The position numbers and the translations under genes are program-made. Shown here one piece after another: positions 27,178 to 35,129 of a stretch of DNA of 64,000 nucleotides. The notes beneath the pieces are model-generated. The model had not been told where the DNA came from, did not search any database, and saw nothing but the letters and a program-made list of their open reading frames with translations. Position 1 is the stretch's first letter. Each line of letters opens with the position of its first letter. The stretch is from JAWWOL01 sp033851545 (lineage in GTDB: Bacteria > Actinomycetota > Actinomycetes > JAWWOL01), in NCBI GenBank assembly GCA_033851545.1, contig JAWWOO010000004.1, forward strand, positions 62,001 through 126,000, given 5' to 3'.

Positions 27178-27783
27178 ATGTCGATCGATCCGAGCACCAC
27201 AGCGGTCGTGCTCATCGAGTACCAGAACGACTTCACCTCGGACGGCGGCGTCCTGCACCCTGCCGTGACCGAGGTCATGGACAAGACGGAGATGCTCGCC
27301 AACACCCAGCGCGTGGTCGAGTCCGCCCGCGCTGCCGGAGCCACCGTGATGCACGCGCCGATCAGCTTCGCCGAGGGGTACAACGAGCTGAGCAAGCACC
27401 CGTACGGGATCCTCAAGGGCGTCGTGGACGGCAACGCCTTCGTCAAGGGCTCGTGGGGCGCGGCCATCGTCGACCAACTCGCCCCCGTCGCAGGCGACAT
27501 CGTCATCGAGGGCAAGCGCGGGCTCGACACGTTTGCCAGCACCAACCTCGACTTCATCCTGCGCAGCAAGGGCATCACCACCCTCGTCCTCGGCGGCTTC
27601 CTGACCAACTGCTGCGTCGAGTCGACGATGCGGACCGGGTACGAGAACGGCTACCAGGTCATCACCTTGACCGACTGCGTGGCCGCCACGTCGATGGAGG
27701 AGCACGACAACGCCCTGCGCTTCGACTACCCGATGTTCTCCCAGCCGATGACCTCCACGGAGTTCATCGGCGCCATCGGCTGA
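27178..27783 (+). CDS. Isochorismatase-like cysteine hydrolase
   Basis: The 201-residue protein has the catalytic triad of the isochorismatase superfamily: Asp18 (IEYQNDF), Lys113 (EGKRGLDTF) and Cys146 (TNCCVES), with the cis-peptide region LGGFLTNCC. Members hydrolyse amides such as nicotinamide, N-carbamoyl compounds, or vinyl ethers. The substrate here is unknown. ATG 27178 follows ATAGGAG. In-frame codons further upstream (from 27064) look non-coding. The next gene begins 17 bases after the stop, so the two form an operon. Confidence 0.92.
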   Translation: MSIDPSTTAVVLIEYQNDFTSDGGVLHPAVTEVMDKTEMLANTQRVVESARAAGATVMHAPISFAEGYNELSKHPYGILKGVVDGNAFVKGSWGAAIVDQLAPVAGDIVIEGKRGLDTFASTNLDFILRSKGITTLVLGGFLTNCCVESTMRTGYENGYQVITLTDCVAATSMEEHDNALRFDYPMFSQPMTSTEFIGAIG

Positions 27784-27800
27784 GTGGCTCGGCACTCACG

Positions 27801-28514
27801 ATGGCCGAAACCGTACGGGTCAAGGACTTCCTGCCGAGCATCGACGGCTTCCACTTCCAGAACCACTGGCCGCACGAGCCTGACCTGACGCTGCCGTTCC
27901 CCACCGGGCCGCTCAAGATCGGGGACGCGGCAAACGGTCTCTGCGGCGGGATGGCCTACGCCGTACGGGACTACTTCGAGGCCGGGCTGCCGATCCCGGC
28001 GGAGACCGACAACCCCGCGCTGCACTCGCCGCTCTACAACTACATCGTGCGCCGGCTGTTCGACAGCTTCGACATCCCCCGCGGCGTCGCCGACTACCTC
28101 GCCTGGCAGCTGCCGACCCGCAACCAGTTCCAGGACACCGTCAGGCACGAGTGGCCCAAGATCAAGCACGCCCTGGACTCCGGCCAGCTGGTGACGCTGG
28201 GCCTGGTCCGGGCCCGGTCGTTCTGGCCGGGCGAGCTGGGCAAGCACCACCAGGTGCTGGCGTACGGCTACGACGAGAGCGACTCCCAGCGGGTGACGCT
28301 GCTGCTCTGCGATCCCAACCACGCGAACGCCGATGACGTGACCCTCTCCTTCGGGGTGGGCGACACCGGCGGACACGCGGACATCGCGTATGCCGTCTCA
28401 GGTCAGGCTGTGCCGTCGGACAGCGACGAGAGGACCTACGGCTGCTTCGTCACCGGCTACCAGCACGTGACGCCACCGGACCTCACGTCACCGGCGCCGG
28501 CCAGCGTGCCCTGA
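27801..28514 (+). CDS. Unknown protein, possible papain-like cysteine peptidase fold
   Basis: This cytoplasmic protein of 237 residues has no signal peptide. I do not know a named family for it. Three conserved-looking patches are spaced like a papain-like or C39-like fold: NGLCGGMAYAVRDYF with Cys48 at a helix start, KHHQVLAYGYD with His149/150 on a strand, and LLLCDPNHAN with Asp171 and Asn173. In such enzymes Cys, His and Asp/Asn make the active site. A similar fold is also used by transglutaminases and inactive binding proteins. It follows the isochorismatase-like gene by 17 bases and may act on the same small-molecule or peptide substrate. This reading is inference. Confidence 0.75.
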   Translation: MAETVRVKDFLPSIDGFHFQNHWPHEPDLTLPFPTGPLKIGDAANGLCGGMAYAVRDYFEAGLPIPAETDNPALHSPLYNYIVRRLFDSFDIPRGVADYLAWQLPTRNQFQDTVRHEWPKIKHALDSGQLVTLGLVRARSFWPGELGKHHQVLAYGYDESDSQRVTLLLCDPNHANADDVTLSFGVGDTGGHADIAYAVSGQAVPSDSDERTYGCFVTGYQHVTPPDLTSPAPASVP

Positions 28515-28591
28515 GTTCCGCTGTCCGTTCGCCGCTTGCGGTGCGCGCCGTTTCGCAGGAGCCTGACCGCTTCCGAGCAAAGGATCAATCG

Positions 28592-29413
28592 GTGGACAGG
28601 TCCCTCCGCAGCCGGTTCGCCGTGGTCGCCGACAACTTCGACCTCACCGCGATCGACCCCGCCAGGACCTCCGGCTGCAAGAGCAAGACCAAAGCCGGCG
28701 AGTTCGTCACGTCGTTGGGGCCGGCCCTCCGGGAGGACCAGACCCGGCTGTACGCGAACCGCAAGCAAGGGGTTCTCCTCGTGCTGCAGGGGATGGACGG
28801 CTGCGGCAAGGACGGAGTGGTCAAGCACGTCATTGACCTCTTCTACCCGACGTCAGTCCGGGTGACGGCGTTCAAGGCACCCACCGACGAGGAGAAGCAG
28901 CACGACTTCCTCTGGCGGTTCCGGCCCCACCTGCCGGCCCCGGGCACCATCGCAGTGTTCAACCGCTCCTGGTACGAGGACGTCGGCATCGTCAAGGTGC
29001 ACGGCCTGGTCGGGCCCGAGGTCATCGAGGAGCGCTACGGCCAGATCAACGCCTTCGAGGCAGAGGCGGCGGCGGCGGGCACCCTCGTGCTGAAGTGCTT
29101 TCTGCACATCTCGTACGAGGAGCAGGGCCAGCGGCTGCTCGCCCGGCTCACCGATCCGACCAAACGGTGGAAGTTCGACGAGGCCGACCTGGTCGAGCGA
29201 GCGCACTGGGCCGACTACATGGCGGCCTACAGCACGGCGATCCGGCGCTGCGACACCACCCCGTGGTACGTCATCCCCGCCGACCACAAGTGGTACCGGG
29301 ACTGGGTCATCGCCCAGCTGCTGACGGAAACCCTGGCCGACCTGCACCTGGAATACCCCGAACGGCCGGATCTCGACATCGAGTCGCTGGCCAAGCAGAT
29401 CAATTCCTCGTGA
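28592..29413 (+). CDS. Polyphosphate kinase 2 family
   Basis: This PPK2-type kinase of about 273 residues transfers phosphate between polyphosphate and nucleotides. It has the Walker A GMDGCGKDG, the following KAPTDEEKQHDFLWR, the Walker B FNRSWYEDV and the lid KRWKFDEADL. The length fits single-domain PPK2. Whether it makes AMP, ADP or NTP cannot be fixed by eye. I prefer GTG 28592 because AAAGGAT lies about eight bases upstream; GTG 28541 would add 17 residues. It stands alone behind the isochorismatase operon and just upstream of a GGDEF-EAL gene. Confidence 0.93.
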   Translation: MDRSLRSRFAVVADNFDLTAIDPARTSGCKSKTKAGEFVTSLGPALREDQTRLYANRKQGVLLVLQGMDGCGKDGVVKHVIDLFYPTSVRVTAFKAPTDEEKQHDFLWRFRPHLPAPGTIAVFNRSWYEDVGIVKVHGLVGPEVIEERYGQINAFEAEAAAAGTLVLKCFLHISYEEQGQRLLARLTDPTKRWKFDEADLVERAHWADYMAAYSTAIRRCDTTPWYVIPADHKWYRDWVIAQLLTETLADLHLEYPERPDLDIESLAKQINSS

Positions 29414-29445
29414 CCTCGGGACGGGACCGGGCGGGTTCGGGCAGC

Positions 29446-29459
29446 GGGACCAAAGTCCC
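29446..29459. promoter_or_regulatory. DosR-like palindrome upstream of the GGDEF-EAL gene
   Basis: GGGACCAAAGTCCC is a perfect GGGAC-N4-GTCCC inverted repeat. It matches the core of the DosR/DevR box known from mycobacteria. It lies 81 bases before the start of the membrane GGDEF-EAL gene and 33 bases after ppk2. No DosR or DosS gene is in the window, so the binding protein is unknown. Confidence 0.45.
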
Positions 29460-29539
29460 GAAGCGCGCACCCGAACTGACTACTCGCGACTACCCATCGC
29501 CACGCTCACGTTGGTTTCCGGACGGTCGACACTCAGGGC

Positions 29540-31816
29540 ATGCGTCTGACTCCTGACCCGGCACACCTGGCCTCCCGGCTGCCGGATGACGCGGGGGCTC
29601 ATCATCACGTCGCCCTGCGCAGGGTGCATCGAGTGCTCGTAGCCGCGGTCGCCGGCTACGCTCTGACGGCAATTCCGGGCGCTCGTCCGGCCGGCTCCAG
29701 CGCCCTCATTGACATCTGGCTGCAGAACGGCATCCTCGTCGGAGCCTGCCTGGTCGTCTTGCTTCGCGCCCTTTTCGTGCCGGCAGGCCGAACTGCCTGG
29801 ACACTGATCGGCTCGGGTCTCGCCCTCTACACGGCCGGAAACATCCTGTATTTCGGCTACCTCCAGTTCCAGACCGTGATTCCGACTCCGTCCGTCGCCG
29901 ACGTGCCGTGGCTCTGCTCGTACCCATGTCTCTACGGCGGACTGGTCGCCCTCGTCCGCAGCCGCGTCGGCGTCCGCGACTGGCGGCTGTGGCTGGACGG
30001 ACTGCTGGCTGTCGCCGGAATCTCCGCGGTTGCCTCCATCTGGCTGCACTTCCTGCTCGGAGGCCGGTCCAGCGCGGTGCTGGCGGATGTCGTGAGCATG
30101 GCCTATCCCGTGGGTGACCTGGTCCAGCTCATGATCATCGCCGGCGCATGTGCGCTGCTCGGCAGCAGGGTCGACCGGGCCCTCGGCTATCTGGCCATCG
30201 GCATGGTCCTCTTCGCGGTGGCCGACACCCTGTACACCATCCGGATCGCCGAGAACACCTACCAGCCCGGCACGCCCCTCGACCAGATCTGGACGGTGGC
30301 TGCCGTGCTGATGGCGGCCGCAGCGCTGCGACCCGAGGCCGCCCGGACCGAGACGCGCAGCTACGGCTGGGCCGGTCTCGTCATCCCCACGCTGTTCACG
30401 ATCTCGTCCCTGACCGTGCTCGTCGTCGCCACTGCCCACCCACTTCCTGTGGAGACGACGGTGTTGGCCACGGCAACGCTGGGCTTCAGCCTGGGGCGGG
30501 CAGTGGGCACGTTCCGCGAGGTGCAGCATCTGGCCATCAGCCGGACAGAGGCCCGCACCGACGAGCTCACCGGGCTTGGCAACAGGCGGCAGCTCCAGGA
30601 GGTCGTGAGTGACCGCATCGCCCAGCTCGAGGTCGACCAACAGCTGGCCGTCATGCTCATCGACCTCGACCGCTTCAAGGAGGTCAACGACGCTCACGGC
30701 CACACGGTCGGCGACGCCTTGCTGGTCGAAGTCGGTGCGCGCCTGTCTGTGATCCTGCGCCGGGACGACCTCCTCGTCCGGCTCGGGGGTGACGAGTTCG
30801 CCGTCGTCCTTCCTGATGCGGGCGCCGACGAGGCCTTGATGGTCGCCGAACGCATGCTCGGCTCGCTCCAGGAACCGTTCGTGATCGAGCTCATCGTGCT
30901 GCACATCGACGCCAGCATCGGCATCGCCGTCTGCCCGGACGTATCGAACAGCTTCAGTGGCCTGCTCCATGGTGCGGACAAAGCCATGTACGAAGCGAAG
31001 TTGAACGGCCTGGGCACCGCGGTGTTCGAGGCGGACGACAACGACGGCGTCGGAGCCCGTCGGCAGCTCATCCACGAGCTCCGGACCGCGATCTCCGACA
31101 ACCAGCTGGTCCTGCACTACCAACCGCAGGTAAGCCTGCGGACCGGCAGGACCACCGGGGTCGAGGCCCTCGTCCGGTGGAACCACCCGGAACGCGGCCT
31201 GCTCTACCCGGACATGTTCATCCCCGAGGCCGAGCGGTACGGAGTGATGCGGAGCCTCACCACAGCCGTCCTCGCCCTGGGCCTCGACCAGGCCCGCGTC
31301 TGGCGTGACGCCGGCACACCCGTCCCGGTCGCGGTCAACGTGTCAGCCGCCAACCTCGCCGACCCCGACCTGCCGAATCAGATCGCCGCCATGCTCGCCG
31401 TACGCGGGCTCGACGGGACCTCGCTCGTCATCGAGGTGACCGAGACGATCCTGATGAACGACACGACCCGGGCGTTGGCCGTACTCAATGGACTGTGCGC
31501 CTTGAACATCCGCATCTCGATCGACGACTACGGCACCGGCTACTCCTCGCTGGCCCGTCTGCGGGACCTGCCGATCCACGAGCTCAAGCTCGACCGCTCG
31601 TTCGTCGCGGACCTGCACTACGGCTCGCGTACGGCAGCGATCGTGGAGTCGACGGTCCAGCTCGCCCACTCGCTCGGTCTGAGCCTCGTCGCCGAGGGCA
31701 TAGAGACCGACGAGGCCCTGCAGCTGCTGACCGCGATGAACTGCGACATCGGCCAGGGCTACTACCTCGGCCGACCCTCCGCCACCCCGAGCCTCGACGT
31801 CCGCATCACCACCTAG
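29540..31816 (+). CDS. Membrane GGDEF-EAL protein (c-di-GMP turnover)
   Basis: This 758-residue protein has about eight or nine N-terminal membrane helices (about 28-335). A diguanylate cyclase domain follows (TDELTGLGNRRQL, IDLDRFKEVNDAHGH, intact GGDEF near 417). It ends in an EAL phosphodiesterase domain (EALVRW near 541, NVSAANL, DDYGTGYSSLARL, KLDRSF, AEGIE). Both active sites look intact, so it could make or break c-di-GMP depending on input to the membrane part. No PilZ receptor is encoded in the window. The DosR-like site upstream suggests control by oxygen or redox, but this is inference. Two tandem hairpins follow the gene. Confidence 0.94.
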   Translation: MRLTPDPAHLASRLPDDAGAHHHVALRRVHRVLVAAVAGYALTAIPGARPAGSSALIDIWLQNGILVGACLVVLLRALFVPAGRTAWTLIGSGLALYTAGNILYFGYLQFQTVIPTPSVADVPWLCSYPCLYGGLVALVRSRVGVRDWRLWLDGLLAVAGISAVASIWLHFLLGGRSSAVLADVVSMAYPVGDLVQLMIIAGACALLGSRVDRALGYLAIGMVLFAVADTLYTIRIAENTYQPGTPLDQIWTVAAVLMAAAALRPEAARTETRSYGWAGLVIPTLFTISSLTVLVVATAHPLPVETTVLATATLGFSLGRAVGTFREVQHLAISRTEARTDELTGLGNRRQLQEVVSDRIAQLEVDQQLAVMLIDLDRFKEVNDAHGHTVGDALLVEVGARLSVILRRDDLLVRLGGDEFAVVLPDAGADEALMVAERMLGSLQEPFVIELIVLHIDASIGIAVCPDVSNSFSGLLHGADKAMYEAKLNGLGTAVFEADDNDGVGARRQLIHELRTAISDNQLVLHYQPQVSLRTGRTTGVEALVRWNHPERGLLYPDMFIPEAERYGVMRSLTTAVLALGLDQARVWRDAGTPVPVAVNVSAANLADPDLPNQIAAMLAVRGLDGTSLVIEVTETILMNDTTRALAVLNGLCALNIRISIDDYGTGYSSLARLRDLPIHELKLDRSFVADLHYGSRTAAIVESTVQLAHSLGLSLVAEGIETDEALQLLTAMNCDIGQGYYLGRPSATPSLDVRITT

Positions 31817-31853
31817 CCAAACTTGCCGAGTGCCGTCCCGGCCGACCCCTGCC

Positions 31854-31928
31854 GCCGATAGCGGCGCTATCGGCAGTTCCGGCGGCTCTGGGCGCCGATA
31901 GCGGCGCTATCGGCAGTTCCGGCGGCTC
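31854..31928. terminator. Two tandem hairpins between convergent genes
   Basis: A 35-base unit occurs twice (31854-31888 and 31894-31928), a 40-base period. Each begins with the 21-base palindrome GCCGATAGCG-G-CGCTATCGGC. It lies between the GGDEF-EAL gene and the convergent GH30 gene and probably stops transcription from both sides. The exact duplication of 35 bases is unusual for a plain terminator. Confidence 0.75.
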
Positions 31929-31960
31929 GGGATCGTGAACGCTTCGGCCTGGGAAAGCCG

Positions 31961-33922
31961 CTAGCCGCCGGTGTAGGCCCGGATGTCGGCGATGCTCCAC
32001 CAGCTGCCACTGGACGCGGTCAGGGTGAGCCGCACGTAGCGGACCGGCGAACCGTCCAGGCCGACCGTGGTCAGCTGGCCCGACCCCACACCGTCTGCCA
32101 CAGCCGTCGTCCAGTGCAGCCCGTCCCCGCTCACCGTCGCCGCGTAACCGCGCGGATAGTCACCGGTGCTCGCGCCGGTGTCGAAGACGACCTGGGTGAG
32201 CGGCTTGGCCTTGCCCAGGTCGACCTGGACGTACTGCCCGGGCGTCTGGGACGCACCGGAGGAGTAGCGGGTCGACGCATCGTCGTCGATGGCGTGACTG
32301 ACCACATCGCCTGAGCAGCAAGGATCTGCGGGACCGGAGGGCAGGCCGGTCGCGGTCCAGCCGGCCGGGTCGACGGCCTGCAGCTGGGAGGTGGGTCGAG
32401 GCGCCGACGGCCAGACGAACGTGGCGAGGGCACCCCCGGGCAGCGTGTAGTCAAAGCTCTGCCCGTTCTCGCTCACCGAGAAGGCCTGCGGGTTGTCGTT
32501 CTCGTTGTGGGCCACGAGAACCGTCGACCCATCGGGGTTGCGGAACGCGACGTCCATGATCTGGCCGTTCCAGCCCACCGTGCCGAACGACGTACTGGCG
32601 ATCCGTACCGCACCCGGCCGCACGAACCGGCTGAGGTGACCCAGGGCGTAGTACTCCGCGTCCGGAGTCACGGTGTCCCCAGGCCCGATCGTCACGATCC
32701 CGGTGCACGTTCCGCAACCGCCGACGTGCGGACCGCCGCTGGGGTCAAGAGCGACGTTCCAGTTCACCACCGACTTGGCCCAGTTGCGCGTCGACCCGAG
32801 CTCGAGGTTGCGGGCGTCCCACTTGAGCGTGTCGGAGAAGGTGTTGGCCGGCACCGAGGACTCACTGCCGGAGCACTCGGTGAAGTAGATGTCCTTGTTC
32901 GGGAACTGGTTGTGCAGCACGGTCATCGCGCTCGGATCGCCGTAGTAGCAGTGGTACGCGGTACCGGCGACCCATTTCGCGGCCGACGACGAGAGCACGT
33001 TCTGCGGATACGTGACGTCGCCCGCCTCGTCGGGCGGGGTGTTCGCAACGTCGTTCGGGTGCTCGGACCAGTTGTGGTCATAGCCGAGGATCTTGGTCTG
33101 CAGGCCGGCCGCGCGCAGCATGGGGCCGAGGGCCTCGATGACCTTCTCCTCCTGCGTCGAGGACAGGTCCGTGCCGGGATAGCCGCTCGGCGTACGGTTC
33201 TGCGGCTCGTTCTGGACGCTGATCAGGTCCACGTTCACACCGCTGGCACGATAGGCCTGGAGGAACTTCACGAGGTAGAGCGCGTAGGAGGAGTAGATCC
33301 GCGGGTCGTCGATCAGCCGGCCACCCACCAGGGAGCCGTTGGTCTTCATCCACGCCGGCGGGCTCCATGGCGTGGCCATGATCGTGAGCTTGGGGTTGAG
33401 CTGCTCAGCCTTGCGGAGCAACGGCAGGATCTGCGCCTTGTCGTGGGAGATCGAGAACTGCCGCTGCTGGTAGTCGGTCTGCCCGGCGGGCAGGTCGTCG
33501 TACGTGTAGTCCTGCGTCGCGACGAAGTCGGAAGCGCCGACCGGTTGGCGCAGGAAGTTGAGGCCATCACCGGACTTGGGGTCGAACAGCATCCGCATCG
33601 TGGCCTCGCGAGCCGTCGGCGAGAGCCCGTACAGGACCGCTGCGGAGGAGTCGGTGAGGGAGCCGCCGAAGCCGGTCATCGTCTGGAAGGTGCGGCTCGG
33701 GTCGACGACCACGGTCTCGGCGCCGGGCGCTCCGGTCTGGAAGGACACCGTGCCCCGGTCGCTCATCTTCAGCGCGCCGTCCGGCGTGGTGATCCAGACG
33801 TGCGCGGCCGGGCTGGCGGTGGACCGGGTGACCTGGGCGGAGGCTGCTCCGGCCTGGCTGCCCAGCATGCTCAGGGCCGCCGCCGACGTCACTGCCGCGA
33901 AGCCCAAGGGATGCCTTCTCAT
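31961..33922 (-). CDS. Secreted GH30 glycosidase with CBM32-type domain
   Basis: The 653-residue protein starts with a signal peptide (about 1-28, ending GAASA). A GH30 barrel with side beta-structure follows (FGGSLTDSSAAVLYGL; TPWSPPAWMKTNGSLVGG). The acid/base Glu is in VQNEP (about 239) and the nucleophile Glu in FTECSG (about 349). The last 140 residues are an F5/8 type C (CBM32-like) sugar-binding domain (DDDASTRYSSG, VQVDLGKAKPLTQVVFDTG). GH30 enzymes cleave beta-1,6-glucan, glucosylceramide or xylan. The barrel resembles the glucosylceramidase/beta-1,6-glucanase branch. ATG 33922 has GAGGGAG upstream. It is divergent from a LacI regulator with shared TGTAACAC elements. Confidence 0.92.
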   Translation of the reverse strand: MRRHPLGFAAVTSAAALSMLGSQAGAASAQVTRSTASPAAHVWITTPDGALKMSDRGTVSFQTGAPGAETVVVDPSRTFQTMTGFGGSLTDSSAAVLYGLSPTAREATMRMLFDPKSGDGLNFLRQPVGASDFVATQDYTYDDLPAGQTDYQQRQFSISHDKAQILPLLRKAEQLNPKLTIMATPWSPPAWMKTNGSLVGGRLIDDPRIYSSYALYLVKFLQAYRASGVNVDLISVQNEPQNRTPSGYPGTDLSSTQEEKVIEALGPMLRAAGLQTKILGYDHNWSEHPNDVANTPPDEAGDVTYPQNVLSSSAAKWVAGTAYHCYYGDPSAMTVLHNQFPNKDIYFTECSGSESSVPANTFSDTLKWDARNLELGSTRNWAKSVVNWNVALDPSGGPHVGGCGTCTGIVTIGPGDTVTPDAEYYALGHLSRFVRPGAVRIASTSFGTVGWNGQIMDVAFRNPDGSTVLVAHNENDNPQAFSVSENGQSFDYTLPGGALATFVWPSAPRPTSQLQAVDPAGWTATGLPSGPADPCCSGDVVSHAIDDDASTRYSSGASQTPGQYVQVDLGKAKPLTQVVFDTGASTGDYPRGYAATVSGDGLHWTTAVADGVGSGQLTTVGLDGSPVRYVRLTLTASSGSWWSIADIRAYTGG

Positions 33923-33945
33923 CGTCGATCTCCCTCGTTCGACTC

Positions 33946-34090
33946 TGTAACACGATGTAACAAATCGGCAGCATTGCCGACATAGGGCACGAAAGCAGGC
34001 CTGGCTGTCCGTGTCAATATTCGCGCCAGGTATTCACATCTAGCCGCGCACGTCGCTATGCTGCGCTCGTGAAACACAGGCGTGTAACAC
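33946..34090. promoter_or_regulatory. TGTAACAC elements between GH30 and lacI genes
   Basis: TGTAACAC occurs at 33946-33953, TGTAACA at 33956-33962, and the near-palindrome GTGTAACAC at 34082-34090 directly before the LacI start. They lie at both promoter-proximal ends of the divergent region and are candidate sites for the LacI protein encoded next door. The region between them is AT-richer than its surroundings. Confidence 0.5.
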
Positions 34091-35128
34091 ATGGTTAGGT
34101 CGTTGGGCAGCCGGGCGACGGTCCGCGATGTCGCCGCCGAGACCGGCGTCTCGATCGCGACGGTGTCCCGGGTGCTGAACGACCACGCCAGCGTGTCGGC
34201 GGAGACGCGCGAGCTGGTCCGGCAGGCCGTCGACCGGCTCGGCGAGCATGCCCCGGGACCGCGAGCCACACGGGCCCGTACGACGCTCGGGTCGATCTAT
34301 GTCCGCTGCCCCTACCTGCTGACCGACTACTTCGGCCTCATCGTGTCCTCGATCGCGGAAACCCTTGAGCTGTACGGGAAACAGCTCGTCCTCAACGCCG
34401 GCGAGGCCAGCCAGCAGACCTCCGTCCTGCCCGCGCTGCATGCCAGGGCTGGGATCAGCGGCGCGATCATGATCCTGCCGCCCGAGCCGAGCGACCAGCT
34501 GGAGGCGTTGCGGGCGCGCCGGTTCCCGTTCGTCGTCGTCGACCCCCGCACGCCGATGCCCCGCGACGTCGTGGCGGTGTCGGCCGCGCACTTCGCCGGG
34601 GCCCGCAAGCTCACCCGGCACCTGGTCGAGCTGGGCCACCGCCGGATCGGCGTCGTCGCCGGCCCCCAGGACTGGCTGGCCAGCAACGACCGGCTGGCCG
34701 GGCACACTTCGGCGATGGCCGACGTCGGCGTCCTGCCCTCAGCGGCGCTGATCCGCAGCGCTCAGGCGACGGTGGAGTCGGGATACCAAGCGGCGCAGCA
34801 GCTCTTGGACCTCGACGAGCGTCCGACGGCATTGGTCTGCTTCAACGACAAGGCCGCCGTCGGGGCGCTCACCGCCGCTCACGAGCGAGGCCTGCGGGTC
34901 CCGTACGACCTGTCGATCGCCGGGTTCGACGACATAGACCTGGCCACGGCGACCACGCCGATGCTGACGACCGTCCGGCAACCCCTGCAGGAGATGGGTC
35001 GGATGGCCGTGACGCTGCTGATCCGGCTGCTGGAGCGGCACCGGCTCGAGGCGCTGCACGTGGAACTGGCCACGGAGCTGGTCGTCCGCGACTCGACCGG
35101 CCCTGTCCCCGGCATTGTTGAAAGATAG
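34091..35128 (+). CDS. LacI-family regulator, divergent from GH30 gene
   Basis: This is a 345-residue LacI/GalR protein. The helix-turn-helix reads ATVRDVAAETGVSIATVSRV and LNDHASVSAETRELV. The effector domain ends IAGFDDIDLATATTPMLTT with the usual downstream helix. No ribosome site precedes ATG 34091, and an operator-like GTGTAACAC touches the start codon. Either the mRNA is leaderless or translation starts at TTG 34103 (LGSRATVRDV). It likely controls the GH30 gene and itself in response to a sugar released by that enzyme. Confidence 0.9.
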   Translation: MVRSLGSRATVRDVAAETGVSIATVSRVLNDHASVSAETRELVRQAVDRLGEHAPGPRATRARTTLGSIYVRCPYLLTDYFGLIVSSIAETLELYGKQLVLNAGEASQQTSVLPALHARAGISGAIMILPPEPSDQLEALRARRFPFVVVDPRTPMPRDVVAVSAAHFAGARKLTRHLVELGHRRIGVVAGPQDWLASNDRLAGHTSAMADVGVLPSAALIRSAQATVESGYQAAQQLLDLDERPTALVCFNDKAAVGALTAAHERGLRVPYDLSIAGFDDIDLATATTPMLTTVRQPLQEMGRMAVTLLIRLLERHRLEALHVELATELVVRDSTGPVPGIVER

Positions 35129-35129
35129 G

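Noticed and set aside
29480..31186. 568-codon minus-strand frame opposite the GGDEF-EAL gene
   Set aside because: GGDEF and EAL motifs prove the plus-strand frame. The antisense has only charged low-complexity sequence.
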